Positions 30,214-39,164 of a stretch of 54,346 bases of DNA are shown here, piece after piece. Every line of letters begins with the position of its first letter. Position 1 is the stretch's first letter. The DNA lies in assembly GCA_001942185.1 (NCBI GenBank), contig MKJV01000113.1:1-54346 (forward strand), given 5' to 3'. The notes under the pieces are model-generated. The model did not search any database. It was not told the origin of the DNA and saw nothing but the letters and a program-made list of their open reading frames with translations. This DNA is from Pseudonocardia sp. CNS-004. GTDB taxonomy: Bacteria; Actinomycetota; Actinomycetes; Mycobacteriales; Pseudonocardiaceae. The position numbers and the translations under genes are program-made.

Positions 30214-32164
30214 CCCCCTCGACGCAGGAGCTCGCCGAGCTCGCGCGCGACGTCGAACGCGTCGAGTCGGTGCGCGAGGTCAAGGACGTGCAGCGCGCCT
30301 ACGCGCACCTGGCGCAGTTCGGGCGGTGGGACGCCGTGGCGGCGCTGTTCGCCGAGAACGGCACCCTCCGGTGGGCCGAGCAGACCGTCACCGGGCGGGA
30401 CGCGATCGCGCGGTGGCTCGCCGACCGGGGCGCCCCGGCCGGCAGGCCGGGGGCCTTGCACACCGAGGTCGTCGAACAGCCGCTGGTGAACCTCTCGGTC
30501 GACGGCCGCACGGCGGCGTGCCGCTGGAACGGCATGCGGTTCCTGGGCGACGGCGCGGGGGAGGCCCGGATCGAGGCCGGGATCCACGAGAACACCTACG
30601 TCCGGGAGGACGGCCGGTGGCGGATCGCGTCGCTGCACTTCCACCCGCTGTACGAGGGCGACTACGCGACGGGCTGGACCAACGCCGGGGGGAACGAGCT
30701 CCCGATCGTGGCGCCGCACTTCACCCTCGACGAGGTCGGCGTCCCGATCCCGGCCCCGGACGGGCCCGCCCCGCACACCGGCGCGACCACGGCGCAGCTG
30801 GCGGAGCGGATCGACCGGCTGAACGACGAGGACGCCGTCCGCAACCTCCAGAACGCCTACGGCTACTACGTCGACCGCCGGATGTGGGCCGACGTGGTCG
30901 ACCTGTTCGGCGCCGACCCGTCCTGCGATGACGCGATCGTCCGCGTCGACGGCGTGGGCGAGTACCGGGGAGCCGACGGTGTGCGCCGGGCCATGGAACG
31001 CATGGGGCCGGAGGGCATCTCGCACGGCACCCTCAACGACCACCCGATCTTCGACCTGATCGTCGACGTGCGGCCCGGTGGGAGGGACGCGTTCGCCCGC
31101 GGGATCGAGATCGGGATGCTGGGCGACACCCACACCGGCACGGGGACCTGGGCGTTCTCGGTGTTCCGCAACCGGTTCGTCAAGGACGGCGGGCGGTGGA
31201 GGCTGCAGGAGGTGCACGTCACCCCGCTGCTCACCGCGGACTACGCGCAGGGATGGGGGCACGGCGGCACCGGCCCCCGCGCGTCCCGCACCGCGCCTGC
31301 CTTCCTCGACCCGGCACGGCCCACCGCGGCAGGACGTCGCGAGGAACCGGGCCCGGACCTCGCCGAGCTCCGGCGCCGCCTGAGCCGCTCCCGCGCGTAC
31401 GACGGCGTGGAGAACGTGTCGGCGGCCTACGGCTACTACCTCGACGACTTCCAGTGGACGGAGATGGCGGGGCTCTTCGCGGTCCACGGCAACAAGCAGA
31501 GCCCGTTCGCCGGCTACTACATCGGCCGCGAGCGCATCATGGGCGCCGCCACCGCCTTCTACGGAGGCCCCCGGCCCGCCGACGCGCTCCGCGCCCGGAT
31601 CTCCTTCCACTGGCGCACCCAACCGGTGGTCATCGTGTCGCAGGACGGCCGGTCGGCGACATTGCGCACCCGGCTGTTCCAGCCCCGCACGTCGATGACC
31701 GTCACGCCGGGCTTCACGGGGTTCGCCGGTGGCATGTACCCCAACGACCAGGCGGTGCTGGAGGACGGTTGCTGGCGGTTGTGGAGCCTCACCATCGACG
31801 AGCACTACTTCTCCTCGCCCACCTGGCACGGCGGGTGGCCGCCGCGCAGGACCCGCCCGAAGGGACCCCCGACCCGCCGCCGAGCAGGCTGCTGGCCGTG
31901 TACCCGCCGGACATCACGCTGACCGAGCTGGGCGTGCGCGAGGAGGGGTTCCGCGGCGGCACCGGGCGCACCGTGGTCTGGCCGGGCGTGCTGCCGATGT
32001 GGTTCCACTACCGCAACCCGGTGAGCGGGCGCGTCCCCGAGCGCTACTGGCCCGACTGCGTCCCCGCCGAGCTGCGGCCCGACACCCGGATGACCGCACA
32101 CGGCTACCAGATGCCTCCCGGCGGACCGTCGGCGGACGGGGTCGAGCTGGACGCCCGGACCTGA
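30210..32164 (+). CDS. Triple NTF2/SnoaL-like domain protein (frame break)
   Basis: About 651-residue protein holding three tandem NTF2/SnoaL cone-fold domains, beginning near residues 15, 200 and 385; each opens with a pattern like VRNLQNAYGYYVDRRMWADV (DVQRAYAHLAQFGRWDAV, VENVSAAYGYYLDDFQWTEM). Such folds serve as small isomerases, lyases or dehydratases for aromatic and steroid-like compounds. One G is missing at 31833-31835 (GGGG expected), joining WHGG to VAAAQDPPEG; the C-terminal 100 residues end at 32164. ATG 30210 overlaps the amidohydrolase stop. Three domains in one chain is rare and suggests sequential or cooperative chemistry; the role is unknown. Confidence 0.75.
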
Positions 32165-32169
32165 ATGGA

Positions 32170-32184
32170 CGAACGGACCGTTCG
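32170..32184. terminator. Short hairpin after the rightward arm
   Basis: CGAACGG-A-CCGTTCG, a perfect 7-bp inverted repeat, starts 6 bases after the stop of the triple-domain gene. Lacking a T-tract it is a weak terminator candidate; it could also be an operator. Confidence 0.4.
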
Positions 32185-32305
32185 CCGATGCCGGTCAGGC
32201 GGGGCGTTCTCATCGCCCTCACATCAGGCTCTACATCGATTCATGGCGAAGCGGGCGAGGGTGGCGCCGCACAAGCAGTTCGACCCATGACCGAAGGAGT
32301 TCTTC

Positions 32306-32623
32306 GTGCGGATGCGCACCATCGCCGGGACCGCCCTCGCGGCCGCCGGTCTCACCGCCGCCCTCACCGGTGCGGCCAGCCCGAGCAACCTGACGCTCGC
32401 GCCCACCGACGCCGGAAAGATCATCACCTGCAGGGACGGCAGGCCCGTCGAGCGGGAGGTGACCGACGAGGACCGGAAGCGTATCGAGGAACTGCGCAAG
32501 CGAGCTGCCGAGTCGCCGGACGGGAAGGTCCGCATCCAGGGCGACCGAGAGGTGGAGCGCAAGATCATCACCGGCGATCGGGACGGAAGGTCGCCCGAGG
32601 AGATCTGCGCACGGCCGGACTAG
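32306..32623 (+). CDS. Small secreted protein of unknown function
   Basis: Intact 105-residue protein. A GAAGGAG ribosome site stands 9 bases before GTG 32306. Residues 1-24 form a signal peptide (TIAGTALAAAGLTAALTGAAS); the mature part is charged, with VEREVTDEDRKRIEELRKRA likely helical and two cysteines (ITCRDG and EEICARPD), enough for one disulfide. No family is recognised. It lies alone between the catabolic locus and the orphan ATPase. Confidence 0.7.
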   Translation: MRMRTIAGTALAAAGLTAALTGAASPSNLTLAPTDAGKIITCRDGRPVEREVTDEDRKRIEELRKRAAESPDGKVRIQGDREVERKIITGDRDGRSPEEICARPD

Positions 32624-32692
32624 CGCTCCGCCCCGCGGCCTCCGAGGAACTCGCATGACAACTGTCGGGGGCAGTCCTTACCGTTCCTTGAC

Positions 32693-33827
32693 GTGGATAC
32701 CGGTATAGGCCGCACCGGGCTCGTCGACGTCACGGTCGAGTACGGCGGCGAGCCCGCCTGCGGGGCGTCACGCTGCTGGCCGAGGCCGGCGAGGTGCTCG
32801 CGGTCGTCGGGCCCTCGGGGAGCGGCAAGACCACCGCGCTGCGTGCCGTCGCCGGGCTCCAGCCGGTGCGGGGTGGGCGGGTGCTGGTCGCGGGCCGCGA
32901 CGTCACCGCGGTCCCGGTCTCCCAGCGCGACATCTCGATGGTCTTCCGGTCGACGACGCTCGTGCCGTTCCTGGACGTCGCCGCCAACCTGGCGCGGTCG
33001 GCCGGCGCGTTCGGGGTGCCGGAGCCGGAGGCGGCGCAGCGGGTGGTCTCCCGCAGCAGGCTGCTCGGGCTGGCGCGCCTGCTGCCGCGGATGCCGGGCA
33101 CGCTCTCCGCCGGCGAGTCCGGCATGACCGGGATCGGGCGCACGCTGGTGCGCACGCCGCGCGCGTTCCTCTTCGACGAGCCGCTCGCCCACCTCGACCC
33201 CGTCGAGCGCGCCCGCGCGCGGCGCACCATCGTCGACGCCGTCCGCGCCGCCGCCGTCGGCGCGCTCTACGTCACCCACGACCAGGCCGAGGCCATGGCC
33301 GTCGGCGACCGCCTCGCCGTGCTGCACGAGGGCCGGATCCGGCAGGTCGACCGGCCTCGCCGCGTCTACGACGCCCCGGTCGACACGTTCGTCGCCGACT
33401 TCGTCGGTGACGGCGGGATCGGGCTGCTCCCGGCCCGGCTGGTCACCTCCGACGGCGTCGCGGGCTTCCGGGTCGGCGAGCGCACGATCCCGCTGTGGGG
33501 CCCGGTTCCCGCCGCGCTCGTCCCACACGTCGGCTCACTGCTGCTGCTCGGGTTCCGCGCCGAGGACGTCACGGAGGCGGGCCCGGGCGCGACCCGGCCT
33601 CGGTGGCGCTACCGGTGTCCGTGCGCAGCGTCGAGCGGCCCGGCCGCGACGCCGTCGTCCGGGCCGAGATCGGCCTGCCGGGGGAGGCCGACGGCGCGCG
33701 CCTGGTCGCCCGCATCCCGGGCGGCACATCGCTGCGGAAGGGGGAGCGGGCCCAGCTGGTGCTGGACGCCCGGCGCGCCCACGTCTTCGACCCGGCGACG
33801 GGCAGGGCCCTGCTGCATCCGAAATAG
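32693..33827 (+). CDS. Orphan ABC ATPase with degenerate motifs (two frame breaks)
   Basis: About 378-residue protein with the layout of CUT1/polyamine-type ATPases: nucleotide-binding domain to about 230, then a regulatory TOBE-like tail. Walker A GPSGSGKTT (about 40), Walker B AFLFDEPLAHLD and YVTHDQAEA are good. The Q-loop reads VFRSTTLVPFLDV, with Arg where Gln is expected, and the signature is LSAGESGMTGIG instead of LSGGQ. Frame breaks near 32758 (EPA-LRGVTLL) and 33587 (GPGA-DPASVALP) are one base short each. GTG 32693 is the first usable start. No permease or binding protein adjoins, so the partner is unknown; it may energise a distant sugar importer. Confidence 0.7.
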
Positions 33828-34242
33828 ACGGGTACGTCCGAACTGACCAGCGGTCGTAGGCGATCGGGTGCCGGGCCGACTGCATGATCGGTCCGAGTTG
33901 GGCCACGGCGCCCTTGCGACGGCGGGTGGCGTGATGTCGCAACGATCATGACGCTGTCGGGTGCGCCGGCCGGGACGGCAGGGCTTCCCCGGCTGGGCTG
34001 GGCGTCGGCTGCCCCGGGCGTGATCGCCGGAAGTGGTTGGTGGGCGCCGGATGTGACGTGCTGGCACCACTTCGGTCGATCATGTGCGCCGTCGATCGTC
34101 GGTAGTGGTGGCGAGGCGACAGATCTGTCGTCCGGGCACCATCTCCGGCGATCACGAAACACCAGCCGGCTCATCGCGCCGACTCCGGCTCTGATCGCCG
34201 AACGCACGCGCCTGACCCGCGGACACCGCCTAACCTCGACAT
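33828..34242. repeat. Intergenic cluster of GATC-centred palindromic repeats, site 1
   Basis: Three imperfect palindromes sit side by side. CATGATCG...CGATCATG spans about 33885-33950; TGATCGCCGGAAGTGGT (34021-34037) faces ACCACTTCGGTCGATCA (34066-34082); and about 34093-34155 has GATCG-CGG arms around CGACAGATCTGTCG. The same modules recur at 52477-52760, including TCGCAACGATCA and CATGATCGGTCCGA. No gene is seen in these 415 bases. TAACCT (34231-34236) lies 6 bases before the next start and is its probable -10. Confidence 0.8.
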
Positions 34243-35121
34243 GTGCGGATCGCGTCGTTGCTCCCGGCGGCCACGGAGATCGTCGCGGCGCTCGGGCGTG
34301 CGGACGACCTGGTGGCCGTCACCCACGAGTGCGATGCGGCGGTCCGGGAGCGCGCGGCCGTGGTGGTCGACACGGTGTTGCCTGCGGGGCTGGAGCCGGC
34401 GGAGATCGACGCGGGCGTGCGTGACCGGGCCGCCCGCGGCCTGCCGATGTACGAGCTGGACCGGGCCGCGCTGGCCGCGCTGGACCCGGACCTGATCCTC
34501 ACGCAGGACCTGTGTGCGGTGTGCGCGCTGCCGGCGGCCTCCGTGGCCGATGCGCTGGACGTGATCGGGTGCCGGGCCGACGTGTTGTCGCTGGACCCGC
34601 GGTCGGTGGAGGACGTGCTCGGCGCGATCACCGCGGTCGGGGAGCGCATCGGGGCGTCGTCCCACCTCGTCGGCCGGTTACGGGCCCGGCTGGACGCCGT
34701 CGCGGCCGCGGTCGCGTCCCACCCGCGGCCGCGGGTCCTGGTGCTGGAGTGGACCGACCCGCCGTTCCTCGCCGGGCACTGGGTGCCCGAGCTGGTGCGC
34801 CGAGCCGGCGGTGAGCCGGTGGGAGGGGTGGACGCCGGCCGGAGCGTCACGGCGAGCTGGGCCGAGATCGCTGAGGAGCACGCCGACGTCGTGGTCGTCG
34901 CGCCGTGCGGGTACGGCCTCGACGCCGCGGTGGCGCAGGCCGCGGCCGTGCGGGAGCGGGTGCCGGGCGCGGCGGTGGTCGCGATCGACGCCGACTCGTA
35001 CGTCGTGCGCGCAGGCCCGCGGCTCGTCGACGGGATCGAGGCGATCGCGTGGGCGCTGCACCCGGACGCCGTGCCGCCGCCCCCGCCGGGCCGGATCACG
35101 TGGTGCGCGCCGGTGCCCTGA
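34243..35121 (+). CDS. BtuF-like cobalamin-binding domain protein (cytoplasmic form)
   Basis: Intact 292-residue protein of the helical-backbone metal-receptor family (TroA/BtuF-like). MRIASLLPAATEIVAALG, DLVAVTHECD, LILTQDLCAVC and VVVVAPCGYGLD are the segments of the putative cobalamin-binding proteins common in actinobacteria. There is no signal peptide, unlike a periplasmic BtuF, so it may bind a corrinoid or metal in the cytoplasm. The start is GTG 34243, 6 bases after the -10-like TAACCT, a leaderless layout. It overlaps the convergent membrane-protein gene by 26 bases. Confidence 0.75.
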   Translation: MRIASLLPAATEIVAALGRADDLVAVTHECDAAVRERAAVVVDTVLPAGLEPAEIDAGVRDRAARGLPMYELDRAALAALDPDLILTQDLCAVCALPAASVADALDVIGCRADVLSLDPRSVEDVLGAITAVGERIGASSHLVGRLRARLDAVAAAVASHPRPRVLVLEWTDPPFLAGHWVPELVRRAGGEPVGGVDAGRSVTASWAEIAEEHADVVVVAPCGYGLDAAVAQAAAVRERVPGAAVVAIDADSYVVRAGPRLVDGIEAIAWALHPDAVPPPPPGRITWCAPVP

Positions 35122-35529
35122 ACCACCCCGCGTACGCCAGTACCAGGCCGAGCAGGCCGAGCGCCGCGAAGAATCCGCGGGCCGCGATCGTGGCGGTGGG
35201 GGAGAGCATGGTGGCGTCGACGCGGCCTGGAGCGAGCCCGGGGTGGCGATCAGGAGGAAACCGCGAATCGCGACGAACCAGCCGAAGAGCGAGATCGTCA
35301 CGGCGAGCGGGCCGCGCCAGCTGCGGTGCACCCCGATGATGACCAGCCCGGCGGCGAGCATGAGGGCGCCGAGCATCAGCAGGTTGAACGAGGAGGCGAA
35401 CAGGTCGCCGACCACGCTGCCCAGCTCGGGCAGGCGGATCGCGTAGACGATCCCGAAGGTGGCGATGTAGGGGCCGATGACGCGGGCGAACGCCCGGGTG
35501 CGCAGCTGCGAGGGGTGGTCAGCGGGCAT
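35096..35529 (-). CDS. Small four-helix membrane protein under TetR control (frame break)
   Basis: About 144-residue membrane protein with four hydrophobic helices (IGPYIATFGIVYAIRL, LLMLGALMLAAGLVIIG, LAVTISLFGWFVAIRG, FFAALGLLGLVLAYAGW). The frame breaks near 35218: one added base joins SLQAA to VDATMLSPTATIAARG. ATG 35529 overlaps the TetR stop by 11 bases, so the regulator and this protein are co-translated. The family is not recognised; TetR linkage suggests an envelope-stress or efflux-related role. Confidence 0.65.
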
Positions 35530-36115
35530 CGTGGTCTCCTCCCGGCCGGTATCCGGCTTGCTGCAGTGCCGCGCGCAGGAACCGCTCGACGTCGGAGGCA
35601 GCGGCCGTGTCCGGCCGGGTGGCCAGGTGTTGCCAGACGGCGCCGGTGAGCAGGTCGAGCAGGACGTCGGGGTCGGTGTCGGGTGGTAGCTGCCCGCGGT
35701 CGCGGGCCTGCTCCAGCACCTGGCGGCGGGCCTGGTCGCGGTGAGTGCCGAACCGGGTCCGGTACGCCTGCGTGAGCTCAGGGAGGTCGTCGATCGCGCC
35801 GTAGAGCCTGCGCAGCAGCCTGCGTGATCGCGGGTCGGAGAGCGCGTGGGCCCAGCCGGTCAGCAGCTGTTCGACGTCGCGGATCTCCGGGGATGCCGGC
35901 GGGTCGCCGTACGCGGCCTCGACGGTGGCGACGAGCAGCCGGGCCTTGTCCGGGAAGCGCCGGTAGACGGTGGCGCGGGTGACGCCTGCGCGGCGGGCCA
36001 CCTGTTCGATGCTGGTGGCCTCGACGCCGCGCTCGAGCAGGAGGTCGAGCGCGGCGGCCAGGATGGCGGCGTCGGCCTCCCGGCTGCGTGGGCGGCCGGA
36101 GGTGCGGTCGGGCAC
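35519..36115 (-). CDS. TetR-family transcriptional regulator
   Basis: Intact 198-residue repressor. The N-terminal helix-turn-helix is typical: ILAAALDLLLERGVEATSIE, VARRAGVTRATVYRRFPDK; the C-terminal ligand domain resembles TetR_C_11/33 types (LDLLTGAVWQHLATRPD). GTG 36115 lies 7 bases after TATAGT, so the message is probably leaderless. The inverted repeat at 36126-36144 overlaps that -10, giving simple autorepression of the TetR-membrane protein operon. Confidence 0.88.
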   Translation of the reverse strand: MPDRTSGRPRSREADAAILAAALDLLLERGVEATSIEQVARRAGVTRATVYRRFPDKARLLVATVEAAYGDPPASPEIRDVEQLLTGWAHALSDPRSRRLLRRLYGAIDDLPELTQAYRTRFGTHRDQARRQVLEQARDRGQLPPDTDPDVLLDLLTGAVWQHLATRPDTAAASDVERFLRAALQQAGYRPGGDHDAR

Positions 36116-36125
36116 AGCAATTACT

Positions 36126-36144
36126 ATACAGATCTGCTCTGTAT
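36126..36144. promoter_or_regulatory. TetR operator overlapping its own promoter
   Basis: ATACAGA-TCTGC-TCTGTAT is a perfect 7-bp inverted repeat with a 5-base spacer, 11 bases upstream of the TetR start and overlapping the minus-strand TATAGT. Size, symmetry and position fit a TetR-family operator. Confidence 0.75.
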
Positions 36145-36148
36145 CGAA

Positions 36149-36616
36149 TCAAGGCCGGACCGGCGCCGTCACCGGTCGGTCGAAGATCAGGTGGGTCTGG
36201 GCGTGGCCGACCTCGGGGCGCGTGGTGAGGTGATCGACGATCAGGCGGTGCAGGTGGGCGCTGTCGGCGACCGCGACGTGGAGGTAGAAGTCGTCAGGGC
36301 CGGACACCGTGTACAGCGCGAGGGTCTCCGGCAGGGCGAGCACGGCGGCCGTGAAGGCCTCCACGAGCTCCCTGCGGTGCGGGCGCAGTTGCACGGCCAC
36401 GAACGCGTGCAGGCCGCGCCCGATGGCGCCGGGGTCCACCACCGCGCGCACGGCCGTGATCACGCCGAGCGTCCGCAGCCGCCGCACCCGCTCGTGGCAG
36501 GAGGACGTGGGCAGGCCGACGCGCGCGGCCAGCTCCTTGTTGGTGATGGACGCGTCGTCCTGCAGCTGCCGCAGAATTCTCCAGTCGACCGGATCCAATA
36601 TGGCTTCACGAGGCAT
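36149..36616 (-). CDS. Lrp/AsnC-family transcriptional regulator
   Basis: Intact 155-residue Lrp/AsnC protein. The N-terminal HTH (LDPVDWRILRQLQDDASITNK, ARVGLPTSSCHERVRRLRTLG) is followed by the RAM ligand-binding domain (HAFVAVQLRPH, ALYTVSGPDDFYLHVAVAD). It is divergent from a DUF2000-LysE pair, the standard layout for control of amino-acid export by the amino acid itself. TAATGT lies 7 bases before ATG 36616, again leaderless in appearance. Confidence 0.9.
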   Translation of the reverse strand: MPREAILDPVDWRILRQLQDDASITNKELAARVGLPTSSCHERVRRLRTLGVITAVRAVVDPGAIGRGLHAFVAVQLRPHRRELVEAFTAAVLALPETLALYTVSGPDDFYLHVAVADSAHLHRLIVDHLTTRPEVGHAQTHLIFDRPVTAPVRP

Positions 36617-36675
36617 GGGTCGGACATTATCCGGTCAAGCTTGCTGCGATCCGGATGCTGCCCGAGATTGGTGGG

Positions 36676-37104
36676 GTGCCTCCCCGCTGCGTCCTCGTGC
36701 TCGACCCTGATTCTCCGCGCTGGCTGATCGCCAACGCCGCCGCCGTGCTCGGCGCGTCCGCCGGTGCCGCGGGTGCCGCGGCACTCGGGCCGGACCTCAC
36801 CGACGCCTCCGGCGGCCACTGGGCGGGCATCGCCGAGATCGTCGTCCCCGTGCTCGCCGCCCCGCCCGCGGAGCTCGCCGCTCTGCGCCTCGCCGCGCGG
36901 GACGCCGGCGTCACTGCACTGGCCTTCCCCGACCTCGCCCAGGCATCACCCACGTACGCCGACTACGCGGAGGCCGTGGCGCGCACGCCCACCGACGGGG
37001 TCGGGGTGCACGCGCTGGCGCTGCTCGGGTCCGGCAACGCCGTCCGCAGGCTGACCCGGCACCTGCCAGCCCTGACCGACCCGGCGCCCGTTCCGGTCCC
37101 GTGA
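36676..37104 (+). CDS. DUF2000 family protein
   Basis: Intact protein of about 142 residues. The opening CVLVLDPDSPRWLIANAAAV and the later EIVVPVLAAPPAEL are characteristic of DUF2000, whose function is unknown though a peptidyl-tRNA-hydrolase-like fold is known. GTG 36676 is preferred over an upstream ATG 36655 because conservation starts there. It overlaps the LysE gene by 4 bases and diverges from Lrp, linking it to amino-acid homeostasis. Confidence 0.75.
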   Translation: MPPRCVLVLDPDSPRWLIANAAAVLGASAGAAGAAALGPDLTDASGGHWAGIAEIVVPVLAAPPAELAALRLAARDAGVTALAFPDLAQASPTYADYAEAVARTPTDGVGVHALALLGSGNAVRRLTRHLPALTDPAPVPVP

Positions 37105-37709
37105 CCCTCGAGCGCTGGACCGCGTTCGTCGGCGTCCTGCTGGTGGTGCTGTGCACGCCCGGCCCGGACTTCGCGGTGGTCGTGCGGCACTCGCTCGCGA
37201 GCCCGCGGCGGGGCGTGCGCGCGGCGGCCGGGATCGAGACCGGGCTGGCCGCACACACCGCGGCCGCAGCGCTCGGGCTGTCGGCGGTACTGGCGGCGCG
37301 GCCCGACGTCCTCACCGCGATCCGCCTCGCGGGGGCCGCGTACCTGGTGTGGCTCGCGGCGCACGCGCTGCGCGCCGCGCTCGTCCGCGACCCCGCCGCC
37401 GCGTCGGCCCGCGAGCGCAGCCCGCACCCCTACCTCGACGGGGTCGCGAGCAACCTGCTCAATCCGAAGGCTTTGCTGTTCTTCCTCGGGCTGATCCCGC
37501 AGTTCGTCGTGCCCGGCCCCACCGTGACCGCTCAGCTGCTCCTGATGGCGGCCACCACCGTCGTCGCCTCGACGCTGTGGTGGGCGGTGGTGATCCCCGT
37601 CGCGGCCCGGGGCCGGGCCGCGCTCGAACGCTCCCGCGTCCGGCGCACCGTGGACGCCGTCACCGGGGGCGCATTGCTGGCCGTGGCCGTCGGCGTCATA
37701 CGGGGATGA
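37101..37709 (+). CDS. LysE/RhtB-family amino-acid exporter
   Basis: Intact 202-residue inner-membrane exporter with about six helices. The family signature is clear: LLVVLCTPGPDFAVVVRHSL near the N-terminus and GVASNLLNPKALLFFLGLIP in mid-protein. GTG 37101 overlaps the DUF2000 stop. The divergent Lrp regulator probably senses the exported amino acid; which one cannot be told. Confidence 0.9.
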   Translation: MTLERWTAFVGVLLVVLCTPGPDFAVVVRHSLASPRRGVRAAAGIETGLAAHTAAAALGLSAVLAARPDVLTAIRLAGAAYLVWLAAHALRAALVRDPAAASARERSPHPYLDGVASNLLNPKALLFFLGLIPQFVVPGPTVTAQLLLMAATTVVASTLWWAVVIPVAARGRAALERSRVRRTVDAVTGGALLAVAVGVIRG

Positions 37710-37735
37710 GGCATCTCCCGGCGTAGCATCACGGC

Positions 37736-39161
37736 GTGACCGGCCCTGTTCAGCTCCCGGTGCGCGGCCACACCGTTCTCGCCGACGCCGACCGCACGCC
37801 CTACGAGTCGCTCCGGCAACGGCCGGTCGAGCGAGCCACGCGCTACGCCATCGGCAAGGCCATGCGCAAGCGGGTGCCCCGCTCGTCGCTGGGCGGCTGG
37901 AACGTGTCCACGGACCGGCCCGACCCGATCAGACTGATCATGGAGAGCCACGTCGGCCGGGTGGACCGCCTGGTACCGGTGCGGGTCGGGCGGATGGTCG
38001 AGTCGCCCTACGGCTTCCTGCGCGGCACCGCGGTCGTCATGGCCCAGGACGTGGCGCGGCTGCCTGCCACCGGGATCATGCCGGTGGTCTGCGGCGACTC
38101 GCACCTGGGCAACTTCGGTTTCTACGCCTCGCCGGAGCGGGACCTCGTGATCGACCTGAACGACTTCGACGAGGCACACCCCGGCAGCTGGGAGTGGGAC
38201 CTGCGCCGCCTCGTGGCGAGCATCTGGGTGGCGGGACGGCAGAACGGCGTGAGCGAGGACACCTGCGCGAGCGCCGTCACCGAGTGCGTCGCGGCTTACC
38301 GGAGCGAGGTCCGCGAGCTCGCGGAACAGCCGCTGCTCTCGCGCTCCTACCAGCGGCTCGATGTCGACCGGCTCGCGCAGGAGAGCGCGAAGCCGTTGCG
38401 GGCCGAGGTCGAGCGCGCCGCGAGACGGGCCCGGCACCGCACCAGCGACCGCGCCCTGCCCCGGTTCACCCGGGAGGTCGAGGGCAGGCGGCGGATCGTC
38501 GAGGAGCCCCCGCTGATCACCCGCGTGCCGGCGGCCGAGGCCGACGAGCTCGCCGCGCGCTCGACGAGTACCTGCTCACCCTCGCGCCGCACTGGCGGCG
38601 GGCGCTGGGCGGCTACACGATCGTCGACATCGCGCACAAGGTCGTGGGCGTCGGCAGCGTCGGGCTGCGCGCCTACGTGGCGCTGCTGGAGGGGTCGTCG
38701 CCGGACGACGTGGTGTTCCTGCAGCTCAAGCAGGCCCGCCGGTCGGTGCTGGCGCGGCACGTGCACGGCGAGTCGGCATGGCACGCCCACCAGGGCCAGC
38801 GGTGGTGGAGTACCAGCAGGCGCTCCAGACGGTGAGCGACCCGCTGCTGGGCTGGACCACGGTGGGCCGGCACCAGTACTACGTGCGGCAGTTCCGGGAC
38901 ATGAAGGGCACCGTCGCGCTCGACGCCCTCGACGACGACGCGCTCGACGACTACGCCGCCGTGCTCGGACACCTGCTCGCGAAGGGGCACGCGCGCACCA
39001 GCGGCGCGTCGATGATCGCCGGTTACGCCGGCGGCTCCGACAACCTCGACCAGGCCTTCTGCAGGTTCGCCCGTGCCTACGCCGACCAGACCGAGGCCGA
39101 TCACGCCACGCTGGTCAAGGCCGTCGAGCGGGGGAAGCTCCCCGTCGAGCGGGGGGTGTGA
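37736..39161 (+). CDS. DUF2252 family protein (two frame breaks)
   Basis: About 475-residue DUF2252 protein, kinase-like in fold by family knowledge but of unknown substrate. Marker segments: GDSHLGNFGFYASPERDLV, DLNDFDEAHPGSWEWDLRRL, LKQARRSVLARHV and HQYYVRQFRDMKGTV. Breaks near 38560 (AARALDEYLLTL) and at 38803 (GQR-VVEYQQAL) are one base short each. TAGCAT (37724-37729) ends 6 bases before GTG 37736, giving a leaderless message. It is followed by a hydrolase gene 3 bases on, suggesting one operon. Confidence 0.85.
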
Positions 39162-39164
39162 GCG

